From contig JAFEKR010000004.1 of NCBI GenBank assembly GCA_019022495.1, forward strand, positions 310,001-374,000: DNA of 64,000 bases. The letters run 5' to 3'. Positions 1 through 12,214 of this stretch are shown here, in pieces; position 1 is the first letter of the stretch; every line of letters begins with the position of its first letter. The notes beneath the pieces were generated by a model. It was not told where the DNA came from and did not search any database. It worked only from the letters and a program-made list of their open reading frames with translations. A program made the position numbers and the translations under genes. Source of the DNA: Epichloe hybrida. Lineage: Eukaryota; Ascomycota; Sordariomycetes; Hypocreales; Clavicipitaceae.

Positions 1-689
1 GTTATAGCATAATACTAGTCTTAGAACTTACTAAGGTAAGAGTAGCCTAGGTAGAAGGCTAGTTAGCTACTATGAATCTAGTAATAGGTTAGCTAAATAA
101 GGGTGATTTTAAGGAGAAGGTAGTATATGTTTAAGATATTAGTATAGTATAAGTAATTTAGGGGGCTATTATATTACTAAATCCTTACTAATTTATAGTA
201 AATAAACCATTAGTGTAACTACTATAGAAGGCATAGGACTAAGATCTAGATTTATAAAAGCATAGAGGTAAGGTTAACTCTAAAGTAAAAGGGAGGGGAA
301 AAGCTAGTCTATAGTTACGTAGCATAAAGGGCCTCCTAATATATAAAGACTAGGTAATTATTCCGTAGGAGCCTATCTTATAACAGGAGCTTCTATAGCT
401 ATACTATAATAATCTATTAGCAAGTTACTTTAGGACTAAATATACTCTTAAACTACTAAAATATTACTATTAGTAGCTAGTAATAAGTAAAGCTATTTTA
501 GACTATATATCTAGCTACAAAGTATGCTAGCGTATAGTAACTAGGAGGCACTGCCTATATAGAAGCCTTAAATTACTACTAATACTAAGGTAACTATAGG
601 TAAAGATCTTAATAGATTTTATTATAGGATTACTACTAGTATAGCTAGGTAACTAAGAAACTAATATAATCCTAGTGATTATAGACTAA

Positions 690-1690
690 TTTACTAAGTA
701 CTCTGTCTTCCTCCTTATATAGACTATAATTAATGTAGCTAAATTAGCAAAGCTATTCCACAAGGAAATTAAGCTTTAATTTAGGGCACTAGAGGGCATT
801 ATATCTAATAGAGGATTAGTGTTTATAAGCTAATTCTAGTTAGATATATATTACCTATTATACGTAAAGCGTAGGCTTTTAATAGCATTTTACCCCTAAA
901 CTAATAAGTAAATAAAGAGAATAAACTAAGTGCTTAAATATTACCTATAATACTTTATTAAAGAAAACTAATAGCTATAGCTAAAGCTACTCCTAATAGC
1001 TTAATTCGCGTGTAATAATACTATTAATAAGATAATAGGTTACTCCCTTAACTACACTCTTATAGGCTATTTGCCTAAGTTTTATCTAGCTCTTAAGGGC
1101 AAGAGTAGGGAGGGGGAGGTCCTAGAAGCCTATATGTATATATAAAAGCTATATAAGGTTAGGGAGAAACTAGTATATAACTAGGTAAGAGCTACTAAAG
1201 CATAGGTAAAGTATTATAACTAATAATACTAGCTATTAACCTTAAAAAAAGAAGACTTAGTATTACTATTAGTAAAGAATATTAGACTTAAGGACATAAA
1301 ATAAAAGCTAACCCCTAGATTTATTAGGCTGTTTTAGATACTTAATACTATAGGTAAATAAGCATACTAACTAGCGCTACCTAATAAGTATAGTTAACTA
1401 TATAATATGTTTTACGTTAGTCTATTAAAGCTATGGAATTACTAGAAAGATACTATAAATAAAGAAATACTAATACTAGACCTTAAAGATAAAGATAATA
1501 AATTTAAAGTTAAAGAAGTTAAGGATTATAGGAAGACTTATAAAGGTAATAAATACCTAGTAAAATAGAAGGGTTAGCTAAGTAAATATAATTAATAGGT
1601 AGTAGTAGAAGATATAGAAGGCGCTTAATATATAATTTAGGCCTTCTATTAAAGTAAAACAAGGAGGAAGCATAGTAAGTTATAAGTAAA
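690..1690 (+). pseudogene. Gypsy A integrase core and chromodomain remnant
   Basis: Reading TAG/TAA as former Gln codons gives a Ty3/gypsy integrase. An ISNRG box near 800 matches the usual ISDRGxxF box with the catalytic Asp changed to Asn. It is followed by an FYPQTNKQIKRIN stretch (normally FHPQTDGQTERxN), the GYxPxFxL region, and near 1480-1650 a chromodomain-like YLVKxKG segment. The order core, GPY/F-like linker, chromodomain is that of fungal chromoviruses. Many in-frame stops make it non-functional. The second copy lies at about 50840-51840. The family call rests on motif recognition. Confidence 0.82.
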
Positions 1691-1699
1691 TTATAAGCA

Positions 1700-2982
1700 C
1701 TAAGAAATAATATTACTATAGTAAAGGCTTGATATTATTAGTTACCTAAAAATTCTGCCTAGAGGCCTGTATTATGTTACTAAAAAATAAAGGAAATAAT
1801 GCCTAAAGCGTAGGTAAAGTAACTAGAAAACCCTCTATTATAGCCCCTAGATAGGAGATAACCTTACTATTAATAAACCTATACTCTACCTTATTCTTAT
1901 TAGCCTAAATTACTTTCTCTATAGCATAGAAGAAGTAGTGCACTACTATGGCCTAGGTAATATAGCCTAGATCTAATAAATAAAGCTAAAGAACTATGCG
2001 CGCTTCCTATATAGCTATAGTATTCTCTAGGTCCTCCTATTAAAACATTAGCAAAGCCCTAGTAAATAAATAATAAAAAGCTAAGGTAAACTAGAAGAGA
2101 GGGGAATAAGGCTACGGCTACTAAGGTAACTTATAACTACTACTAAGAGACTAGATAGCTCTAGTAAGAAATAGAGGTAGCCTACATAGAAAGGTTAGCA
2201 AATAATAAGTAATTAGGTTAGGATTTAATAGACTTAATATGCCTTTATAGCACTAGTTAACCTAAAGGTAATGTAATATAAGGTGTTTATATAGTTAAAT
2301 CCTATAAGTAAGTTAAGGATATACTTAGTAAAGCTATAGTAAGTCTTCTCTAAAAAAATACTAATGCTCTCTTTATTTAGGGCGGAAATAGTAGCACCTA
2401 TAAGGGCTTACACCTACTTGTAAATAACCATTAGGTTAGAAAAGTTACTAGCTATTATTACTATAGCCTAGTATAGAAAGGTTAGTAAGTTAGAAGTATA
2501 TAGTAATAGAATACTAAGTAACTCACTATCTTATAGGTATTACCACACTTATTATATTAGAGATAACGCTTTAACTACTTATCCCTAGTAGCGCTACTCC
2601 TAAGTAAAAAATAAGGAAAACTATATATAATCCTTAGTAAAGTAGCCTTAATTAGTAAGTGCCTCTTAAAGTTAGTGTAGCTAGTGTGTAAGTAGTGTAT
2701 ATAAGAGCACTTATAGAAGCAAATAGCATTAGCTTCTATAATAAAATAGTAAGAATAGGTGTGTAATAAGTTAGGGTAAATAAAGTCTAATTAAAATTAA
2801 TTAGAATAGTCTAGAGTTATAAGAAGGAAAAGAGAGTAATATAATAGTAAGTCATAATGAAATTTATATTGCAAAGCTAACTAATTTATTTGTTATTGTT
2901 TTTATTATTAGCTAGTTAGCGAATAGCTATATTAAGGCTAGGGAAAGCTATTTAGGAGCCTAGCTATAAGTAGGGGGATAAT
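1700..2982. other. Gypsy A post-integrase region, no recognisable gene
   Basis: AT-rich sequence between the chromodomain and the 3' LTR, shared with gypsy B (about 51850-52551 and 54496-55081). No motif was recognised. It carries the intact target CCTATAAG at 2397-2404 that in gypsy B is duplicated around X4. A purine-rich tract (AGTAGGGGGATA) just before the LTR is a plausible polypurine tract. Confidence 0.6.
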
Positions 2983-3174
2983 TATAAGGCCCCACTTATA
3001 ACACAGGTATACCCTGCTAGCACACTACGCTATAGGGCTAGGTCCACGTAATACTAGCGAGCTACTAGCTATAAGTTAGTAACTCGCACGCACAACACAC
3101 TTAGACCTAGCAAGCTTTAGTCAATATACGAACGCCCCCCATACCTCTTGCCTAGCTATCCCTTTGTTCTCACA
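2983..3174 (+). repeat. 3' LTR of gypsy A
   Basis: A 192-bp LTR. It starts TATAAGGCCCC (TGTGAGGCCCC in the better preserved copies) and ends TTGTTCTCACA. The same LTR is seen at 18645-18846, 24899-25089 (minus strand), 39444-39634 and 55082-55272. The first five bases after it, TCCGG, should be its target duplication; the matching left copy is outside the window. Confidence 0.88.
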
Positions 3175-6100
3175 TCCGGAGAGTTCTAGGGCGCTAGGGG
3201 ATCCGGATTAAGCTATTATCCTTATGTTATTAAGGGATAGTTATACGGAAGGACCCCAAGCCGCTATAACTTAGCAAAAATCACCTAAAGAAGCCTATAA
3301 TTTACTTGTAAGGCAATATTCACATAGCGTTGAAATCCAGAGGGGGTCCCTATACTTAGAATTTCATAACCTGAATTTTCAAGAGTTTAAGGGGACTTTA
3401 GAATCCTTTAATGTAGTCTTTAATAATCTACTAGCTAGATTATCGATTTCTAGGGTCCTGATTACTCCTATAGATCAGGTTAATTAATATCTTTAATCCC
3501 TAAAATCAACCTTCTCTCAGTGGGCTAAGAGGTAACGATTCAGCATGCGCACGAATAGGGCTATAGGGGCTCCCCTAGAAGCCCTAAATCTTTAATTTTT
3601 AATGGCAGACCTTCTAGCAGAACAGAGGGATAAATTATCCACGGTATCCAAAGCCCTGAATTATAAGGCTAAAAACCTTAAAAAAGGGGCTAAGGATAAA
3701 GATAAAGCCCCTAAGGATTAGAAGAAGAAAGGAGGCTCTGAAGAAAATAAGGGCTCTTCTAATTCTAATTCTTCTTCTAATAAGAAGAAGAAGAAGAAGA
3801 AGCAAAAAGGTTAAAAATTAGATAAAAAGGATAATAAAGAGACCTCTAGAGAGGGATCTTTTATGCTAGGAAATTACAACCTTTCCAACGGTGCTCTTAA
3901 ACCGTACAAGAAGCCTAGCCTTCATAAGACTAGTTATAAGAGCTCTAGTAATAGTAGCTCTGATTCTAGCTCTAGTGAATCGGATAATGAAAATTAAGAA
4001 ATTAAAACCTTAAATGGTTTTAATTATTACAGCAAAGACATAAAAAAGGCCCTATTATATAATATAGGTTTGACTATACATATTGTTAATTCTAGGGAGG
4101 TCTTTAGGGATTATACCCCCTATAAAAAGGGGGAATCCGACCCTATTATAACTAGTGGTAGCCCTATTTACGCTAAGGGTTACGGTAGTGCTGTTTTTGA
4201 GGTCTTATATCAAAAGAATCCTAATAAATATAGGACCTTAGTGCTTAAAGATGCGCTATATTTTCCTCAGCTTGATGTTAATATAGTTAGTGGACTTACG
4301 CACTATATATCTAGTGGTTGCCTTATAAAAAACCTACTTTATCTTAAAGATAGGTCTTATATTATAACCTTAGATATAGAAAAACATGGTTTTTTCTTTT
4401 ACGTTAAAAACCAATCTACGCCAAAGTTATCTAAAGGGCCCTATAATAACTCTCATTACATCCAACCTTTTACCTACGCTGCTTTTAAGGGTTATAGTTA
4501 CCTTATAGAGGTTTAAATTCCCTCTAAAAAGCCAGATTAGGCTTCTGATTTAGACGAAATTAACGAAAATAATAATAATATTAAAGAAATCGTACAGGAT
4601 GATTTAGAGGAATTAGTCCCTTTTTCTTTGCCTATAGCCCTAGGTTAGGTCCCTTATAAATCTAAGGAAATAGATTTAGGGGTGTTAGAGGGCCCTAGTG
4701 AAGGAAAAGGGTCCCTAATACCTCTCTAAGAGGCCTGTGGTTCTTAAGGGGCCTAGCAGGGGACTAATGAAGGGGGCCCTAGTCTAGATCCTAATTCAGA
4801 CCCTAAGGATCTTCAATATCAACGGTTGTTAGAACTAGCTAGCCTATGGCATGTATGATTAGGGCACCTAGGTCTTCCTTTACTAAAGAAAACTAGCCTT
4901 ATAACTAAAGGAATCCCTGATTTTTCTAAATTTAAGGATAAGGATTTTAGATATATTACTTGTGATTAATCTAAGGTAGTTAGAAGACCTAGGAAATTAG
5001 CTATCCCTGACCCCCCAAGAGCTCTAGATCGAATAGAGGGGGATACGCTAAAAATCAGCCCTACGCCGTACAATAAGCAGTTAATTTACTTATTTCTAGT
5101 TGATTGAAAGACTAGATATAAGTAGGTTATCTTATTACCTAATAAGGAAGGCCTAACTGTTTATAAGGCTATTAAAGGCTTCTTTAGAGGGCTTAAAAAT
5201 CATCTAGGTTAATATCCTAGGCATCTTCACTTTAATGGGGGCCAGAAAATTAATTCTAGTTATTAAGCTTAGTTAAATTCTAAAGGGATTAAATTTATGA
5301 CTTCTAGTCCCCATATCCATGAGCAAAATGGATTAGCAGAGCGTTCAATTCGTACTATTCTAGATCGATTAAGGGCTACTATCTAGTGGGCAAAATTACT
5401 ATTATTTTTATGGTGTTTTGTATTACCTGTAGTTGTTAACCTTGTTAATATAACTGCTAATACCACTAAGGATAAAAGCCCTGAACAACTGTTATCTAGG
5501 GAGCTAAATTAGCCTTATACAACTAATATTAGTAGTATTAGAGCTATAGGATCTTATTATGAGATTCTAATCCCCCTGGAAAAACAACCTAAAGCCTAGA
5601 AGTTAGCAGCTAGGACTATCCCTAGAAGACTTTTAGCTACACTAGGTTCTAACACCTACCTAGTGTACATTCTCTCTAAAAGGCTAGTTACAAAGACTAG
5701 CTTTATTAAGATTATAGAACCTATAGGCCCTGTTTCTAAAGGCTTACCTAGGATTTCTATAGGGGATAACCCTTTAGAGGGGGAAAATAATCTAGAAAAT
5801 GAAAATTAATAATATCTAGACTAAGGTTTAAAGGATTATCCTATAGATAATATAGGTATCCCTATAGGTTAAGAAAAAACACCTATAGGCCCCGAAGAAC
5901 CCCCTAAAGGCTTAATTCTAGCGGATCCTATATAGGCGTAGCCTATAACTTAACTAGGAAATCAGATTTTGACTTTGGACCTTGATTTTGACAAAATTAT
6001 TAATTTCGACCCTAATATTAACCCTATAGATGTTAATATTAGTTCCCCTTCTTCTCTAGATTTTATAAAAGAAATCTGCTTTAAGGTATGGGAGAAGCTA

Positions 6101-7770
6101 AAGGAAAAGAATCCTATTAGCCCTAAGCCTAAGACCTGGAAGCAGGCTATATCTAGCCCTGAAAGGGATAAATGGATAGAAGCTACGTATAAGGAATACA
6201 AACAGCTTCTAAAGGCTAGTACTTTTGAATTTATAGGGAAAGATTAAATCCCTAAGGGCCGAAAAGTACTAAAGAATAGGCTTGTTTATAAGCTTAAAAA
6301 GGATAAAGAAAATAATCCTTTAAAATATAAGGCTTAACTCATTGCTAAGGGATTTATGCAAATCGAAGGCCTAGATTACCTAGAGACCTTTGCTGCTATA
6401 AGCATTCCCCCTAGCTGGAGGATTTTACTAGCCCTAGCGGCTTGGAATAACTAGGAAATTGAATAAATCGATTTTATAGGAGCTTTTCTTAATAGTAAGC
6501 TATAATAATAGATTTATATAGTTATTCTAGAAGGGTTTATTAAATTCCTTAAGGCAAATCCTAAACTAGCTAAATTAGCTAGAAGTTTTGGCTAGAAACC
6601 TTCTAAAGATTAAGTAATTTTATTACAGAAGTCTTTATATAGCCTAAAACAAAGCTTAAGGGAATAGCAATAAGCGCTAATATTAGTGCTTAAATCCCTA
6701 GGATTTAACCCTTTAATATCTAACCTAGCTATCTTCTTTAATCCTTTAACCAAAACCTTTGTCATTACGTACATTAATGACTATCTTCTAATTAGACCGG
6801 ATTTATCTTATATCTAAAGGCTTAAAAAGGAACTTTATAAAGTCTATCCAATAGAAGATAGGGGGCCTACTAAATTCTTCTTAGGGGTTTAAATTATACG
6901 AGATAGGCCTAATAGAATACTAAAAATTCATTAATCTTAGTATATATTAGAAGCCTTAAAACAATTTAATATGCTAGATAGTAAGCCTATTAGCATACCT
7001 CTTCAGCTAGGCGTTTTAGCTACGTAAATAACTAAGCTTTTAATAGCTAGCGAAATTAAGCTTTATCAGTGTATTATAGGGACTATAATGTACCTAATGT
7101 TACTTACAAGGCCTAATACAGCCTTTACGCTACAGTGGTTATCTACTGCACTAGCTAGCCCTTATATAAAACACCTAAAAGCAGCTAAAAATCTGCTAAG
7201 GTATCTATTAGGGACTAGATTCCTTGCTATTATCTATAGGGGAGACCCTAAAGGTTTAGTTAGCAAAAGCCTAATAGGTTATTACGATAGTGATTTTATA
7301 GGGGATAAAAAGACCTCAAAATCAACCTATACTTATCTATTCAAGCTAGCTAGCGGACCTATTAGCTAGAAATCAAAGAAAGCTAGTACAATAGCTCTAT
7401 TAACACTAGAAGCTAAAGCTAATGCTATCTGCGAGACCTTCCAGGAGCTTTAGTAGCTTCAGGGCTTATTTAAGGAGCTAAAAACCCCTATTTCTCCCCC
7501 TATCCAGATATATTACGATAATTAAGGCGCTATAACTACTGCTTATAACCTTACTTTACATAGTTATACAAAGCATACATTACTAAAGTTTAACTATATT
7601 AGGCAACAGGTTTTAGAGGGTTTAGCTAAGATCGAATATCTAGATACGAAGTTAATGCCTATAGATAGTCTTATAAAACCTCTTTCTAGACCTCTTTATT
7701 AGGCTTTTATTAAGCTTTTAGGGCTTAATAATTATTAAACTAACAACTAATTCCCTTCAACAAGGAACCA
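3175..7770 (+). pseudogene. Copia A gag-pol remnant (gag, protease, integrase, RT, RNase H)
   Basis: A single long frame broken almost only by TAG/TAA at Gln positions. In order: gag; a Lys/Ser-rich linker with a run of AAG codons (3781-3803); a protease-like region (4070-4516 is still open, 148 aa); an integrase zinc region with a WHV...LGH box near 4850; an integrase core with HEQNGLAER near 5320-5345; reverse transcriptase (6250-6990); and RNase H to about 7730. The RT active box at about 6769-6783 reads YIND, so the first catalytic Asp is Asn. The domain order (integrase before RT) fixes the Ty1/copia class. It is dead because of stops and the altered active site. Confidence 0.88.
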
Positions 7771-8088
7771 AAAAACAACGTTAAAAAGGGAGCTATATTT
7801 AACAATAGCTAGGAATTCAAAAAGGGGGCTTTTTTCATATTTTCCTGTTTTTCCCTTTTATCTATTATTATCAAAAGTTGTTGATTTTTCCCTATAGTCT
7901 TTTTGTACACTTCTAATTGCTTTTAAATGTAATTCTTTTATAGAGGGGGTGTTAAAAATAAGACCTATTTTTAGCCCTTTTCTAGTTAAAGAACCTTCTT
8001 ATTACTAGCTTACTTTACAAGTCTAACAGCTACACTGCAGCTATCAACGGTCATGAGGGCAGCTATTAATAGCTGCGTTATAGCTATT

Positions 8089-8625
8089 TTGTCGGGGCAA
8101 AACAACCACCCCAAAACAACGGAAAAGAGGGATCTGACGATAATGATGATAATGACGAAAATGACGATATTGACGGTATTGACGAATTCGACGATATCAG
8201 CAATTGAACCTAGATATCGGGATCTAGGTCTGCGATATTTGCGATCCATTGCGAGGATCTAAGCTGCGAAGTCTCTTGCCAATATCAGGTCATCTTATCA
8301 ATCCAATATTAGCCAAAGCAATCCAATATCAGCCGAAGCTATCAAATATCAGCCGAAGCAAAAAGGGTATAATCTCAATTAAACAATCCAAGCCAAAAGG
8401 CTACGAAGGGAGAGTTGATTTTCTATCAAAAGGGAGGGAATCTAGGGCTTTTATCTAGCTAGGGGGTTAGGGGCTAGGCCGGATCCAATGTGGTTGAATT
8501 GATCCGACAATCCGATCGATCCGAGGTCTTGAGAGAGAGGTCTCGAGGGATCCGATAGATCCGAGGTCTAAGGGGCTAGAGGTCTTGTGAGAGAGGTCTC
8601 TAGGGGTCATATTCCTAGCCACATA
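8089..8625. mobile_element. Unclassified 537-bp insertion in the copia A LTR, possibly a solo LTR
   Basis: Absent from both copia B LTRs. It is flanked by CTATT at 8084-8088 and 8626-8630, a 5-bp target duplication as for an LTR element. The ends read TTGTCGGGGC and CCACATA, without terminal inverted repeats. It holds three near-identical 20-bp units (AATATCAGCCGAAGC core, about 8300-8361), a stretch rich in GACGATA and GATATC words, and a repeated GAGAGAGGTCTC palindromic block near 8531-8601. It has more CpA and TpG than its surroundings, so it is little affected by RIP. Small open frames here look fortuitous. A solo LTR of a family not otherwise present fits best. Confidence 0.6.
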
Positions 8626-8875
8626 CTATTAACAGCTGCGACTAACCGTGTGGATAACTAATTAGTTAATTACGTTATGGCTGTAAGTGTGGCCATAACC
8701 ACGCCACTAGTAATTAGGTAAGCTAAGGTGACGTAAGCTAGGGTGACATAAGCAGGTTACCCTACACATAACTTACCCTATAGCTATCTTTAATAATGAT
8801 TTTCTCTTTATCTAGAGGTCATATAAAAGTTTCATATATAGCAAATTAAAGCTTAAAGATAAGGCTTTCTCTTTA

Positions 8876-11766
8876 GAGCGTTGCTATTCGGAGCTGTGTT
8901 TTCTTGCTACTTGGCGCTGTACCCACATAAGGATTTGTCCTAGCCGCATTTGGTCACCCAGCTTGATTGCCACACCCTCCCGTAGAAAACACACGTAATG
9001 TTATGGAATCTAACCCCGCACTCTGAATTACATTATAATAATAGCAGATTTTTTAATTGAACGCGCACGAGGCTCGCGAATTCGCTTAAAAACGCGATTT
9101 CCAGTGTTTTCTTTAATTATAAACACTTTAGCTGGCCTAACTAATTATTCCAACCTCTTTGACTATCTATGCTAGCCGCTACGCAGCCGCAATCGCGACC
9201 GCAATAGAGAGAAGCTTCCTATTGCCTATCGTACTACAAATTATAATTACCTTATAGTTATATATAAAGTTAATCTTCCTTATAACCCTCTTTAACTTTA
9301 AGGCCTCCCTTAAGGTCTCCCTCGCAGCCTCCCTTACGGCCTCCCTCATAGCCTCCCTTACGTTAACTATTATAATAATGCTTCTTTAACTTCAGCTTGT
9401 GTTCTTATATACCTTATACTTAAATTTAGTCTTCTAGAGCCTCTTAAGCCTTAAGTTAATAGTAGCTATAGTTAAGGCGATAGTTTAGGGATTATAGGGC
9501 TTTATTAAGAGCTCTAAACAGAGGATTAAGACTCTGTGGGTTTAAATTGATTGCTTTTTGTGTTACAAGGCCGCCCATGGTAGCGATTAATGATAAGAGG
9601 GTCTTGGATTCAAAGCGTTAGATTATTAGAAGGCTAGCAATAAAGGTTAGATAATCACTATATATAAACCACATATAAGGTCAATTACTAACGTACTAGC
9701 AAGCTTCGTAGCCACTAGCGATAATAAATATTATGCCTTGTAAGCATCTAGTGTTATTTAATTTGGTCAGCGATAATGTGAGCGTAGGGAAGCAAAAATT
9801 GCTATTAAAATTAATAGGGCTGCTTATAGGGAGGGAGTAAATGCGGCCTTAACTATAAAGCCTTTAAGAGATTAAACTATTAAAGAAGAAGATAAATAGT
9901 AGAAGAGATAATCTTAGTAGGTAGCCCACTAAGCCAATCCCTTCTAAGATGCTACTTCTTCTGCCTTATTATATTCTTCGCAAGTAGGCTAGTATATCTA
10001 TTATATATATCCTTTAGTATATACATTACTGCAAGGAAAAGATAAAGAAGATCACCAATACCTGTAATAATGTAAGACTTTAGATTCTGATGAGATAATT
10101 TAGTTGGACTATTAGTATATTACCTGAAATTATAGTATAATAACGTAAAATAAAGCGCCTATTGCTTATACTAAGGAAGCCACTAGTCCCTTATATACTC
10201 TGTGATATCCTTTTGCCGTGGATTGTATATATCCTTTATCCTCTGCTAAATAGCATTAAAGGAAGCAACCTTACTATTATATATTAGTAGCTTAAATGCC
10301 TTAAAAAGCCCTGTAGGGCTATTATTAAAGGCGTTGTAATTATTATTATTAAGGTTTGTAAAAGAGGGTTTAGCGCCTTTAATATCCTTCTAATCACAAA
10401 GAATTCAAGCCTAAACCCTTACGAGGATATGCCACACACAGAGCTGCTACTATGCTTTAGGAAAGATTATCTAAAGGGCGTTTTTTAATATAATCTTGTA
10501 GTCTATAATAATAACATAAGGGGAGGGAATATGGTGTTTATCGCGGACCGCGTTAAATATCGCAAGCAGCTACTTATAGCTTTCCTTTATTTTAGATGAT
10601 AAAAGCCTAAAGCTAAGGTTTATAACTATATTCTAATTAGTAATAGTAGTTACTGCTGTTATATAAAGTCTAAAGCTGTTTGTTCTGTATGTATTATTAA
10701 TACCAATAATATAGGAGTAAATCTTCTATTTATTAATACATTCGCGGGTGGTCCAGAAGGCTGATCGTAGCTGATTATCAGGGTTAAGATTAATCCTATA
10801 AGGGTGGCTACTATTAATCAAAGACTGCATGAATCGCTGTGTGCCTGTGAGCCTGTTAAGAGCCTTAATTTGGATTTGTTAATAGTTGTTGTAAATATCT
10901 TTAATTGTAGCTACTGAGTCAGGGAACTTGATTTAAAGTAATTAATAGGCCTTGCGGGCAGGAATGCCTTATAGTTATATAATCTCTTATAGTAATGCCC
11001 TATGAGCTACTATGCGTTGCTAATAGAGAGTGTGACTATTAGGGCTAATAGATTAAGGGTGATTATAATAAGCAACTTAAACAGTGTATAGCTAAGAGTT
11101 ATGCGTTCTTATACTACATTTTACCTAGAGCTTTAATAGGTAATTATAAAGCTAGGTGCTAGTTATATAAATACCTTAAGATTTAGAAGGTCTTTGCTTA
11201 CTACGGTCATAATAGATTAGAATATTTGCTATAGCGCGCTCTCCGCGGATTAGTTAATAATTACTACTAGACTTCTTGGTAAAGGCATAGCCATAAGAGC
11301 GGCCCTATTATTATAAGAAGTTATAGAGTTTATTAAAGGTGTTAAATTATAGTAAGGGGGGTAGTGGTAGGATTGTAGTTATTTAGTTGCTTTTAATAGG
11401 TATATTATAGTCTATACTATATAGAATAATAAAATTATTATAAAATCAAATATACTACATAAGATTAGACATTTTCGTGATAGAATTTAATGCTTTGGTG
11501 GTGATATTGATAAATGTAGTGGTATAACTAATAAAAGTAGTGATATTAAAGGAAGAAAGTTAGTTACGCCTAGGAGAATTAGTGGGTAGCTACTAATGCA
11601 AGCTGCCTAAAGGTACGGCGGGCGGGGGTAATAGGCCTGACTATTTTTTTTGCCAGGGAGTGTCACATAAATTTGGTGGCGGGGCGTGGGATGTGGGATG
11701 TGGCCGTATCACATTGTGGGTACAGCGCTGAGTAGCAAGAAAACACAGCTCCGAATAGCAACGCTC
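8876..11766 (-). mobile_element. Mutator-like element (MULE) in the copia A LTR
   Basis: A 2891-bp DNA transposon. The ends form an inverted repeat of about 52 bp starting GAGCGTTGCTATTCGG (two mismatches). It is flanked by a 9-bp duplication TTCTCTTTA at 8867-8875 and 11767-11775. The uninterrupted sequence is present once in each copia B LTR (near 43215 and 49665). A 9-bp duplication, long inverted ends and a minus-strand MULE-type transposase remnant agree on the class. The interior is AT-rich with many stops. Confidence 0.88.
10400..10710 (-). pseudogene. MULE transposase catalytic-domain remnant
   Basis: On the minus strand, ignoring stops, this region has the layout of the MULE transposase domain (PF10551-like). 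An NNTYRTN segment (family form DxTYKTN) is at about 10675-10700. A hydrophobic block and an IPSPYVIIIDYK segment (the second acidic position, family form PxxIVTDxE) are near 10510-10540. A CVWHI box near 10425-10440 corresponds to the conserved CxWH. Stops interrupt it at former Gln codons. Flanking coding parts toward both ends of the element are too decayed to delimit. Confidence 0.8.
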
Positions 11767-12214
11767 TTCTCTTTATGTAAGGTTATTTTTAGACCAAAAG
11801 TTAGTGCATACGGGTTGCTAGCTAGTATAGTAGTAAGTTGATTTTTTGGTTTTTGCATACAAATGAATTTTGTGGAAAATCAAAAGTGGCCCGTAAGACC
11901 CCGTTAGCGGCCCGGATCCACTAATATAGTTAGTAAGTCTATAAGAGAAAGAAGATTTTTTTAACTAGCTAGATAGCTAGTCCTCTTAACTAATAATAGC
12001 TGCATTGCCCATATAACATATCTAAAATCAATTCTATTGCTCTATAAGATATCATAAAAGTGATCTAAATTAAATTCTATTAGTTAATAACTACCATAAC
12101 CTTCCGTTGCGTTACGTTAATTAATTTAACGTTGCAGCCCTATTAGTCCCTAACCGTAGAGCTTGCGCCCGTACAGCTGTTGCCAGCTGGCAACTAGCTC
12201 CCTACATTTCAATA

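Larger units (their letters stand above)
1..3174 (+). mobile_element. Gypsy A: 3' part of a Ty3/gypsy LTR retrotransposon, RIP-degraded
   Basis: The 3' part of a gypsy element that enters from the left edge. It is collinear with 50147-55272, where the same sequence recurs with one extra insertion (X4). It runs from the integrase through a long AT-rich post-pol stretch to a 3' LTR ending TTCTCACA. The next base resumes copia gag sequence that is uninterrupted in the second copia copy (44514 onward), so gypsy A was inserted into copia A. The 5' half and left LTR lie outside the window. Stops fall mainly at former Gln codons, as RIP produces. Confidence 0.88.
3175..12214 (+). mobile_element. Copia A: 5'-interrupted Ty1/copia element with a split 3' LTR
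   Basis: Second copy of the copia element found complete at 42841-50108. The internal region (3175-7949) starts in gag where gypsy A was inserted. The 3' LTR starts at 7950 and ends at 12214. It is interrupted at 8089-8625 and 8876-11766; without those inserts and their target duplications it is about 823 bp, against 824 bp for the 3' LTR of copia B. RIP damage is heavier than in copia B, with more Gln-to-stop changes and more TpA. Confidence 0.9.
7950..12214 (+). repeat. 3' LTR of copia A, split by two insertions
   Basis: Begins TGTTAAAAATAAGACC directly after a purine-rich tract (AGAGGGGG) and ends CATTTCAATA, probably CAACA before RIP. Its pieces are 7950-8088, 8626-8875 and 11767-12214, each matching the LTRs at 42841-43855 and 49285-50108 in order. 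The right flank begins ATAAT, which should be the 5-bp target duplication; its partner is not in the window. Confidence 0.87.

Noticed and set aside
5962..6247. Minus-strand open frame opposite the copia A RT region (also 47301-47531 in copia B)
   Set aside because: It is the antisense shadow of the gag-pol frame, which carries the recognisable protein.
8010..8458. Short open frames on both strands
   Set aside because: They cover the junction of the copia LTR and the 537-bp insertion and have low-complexity products; no family features.
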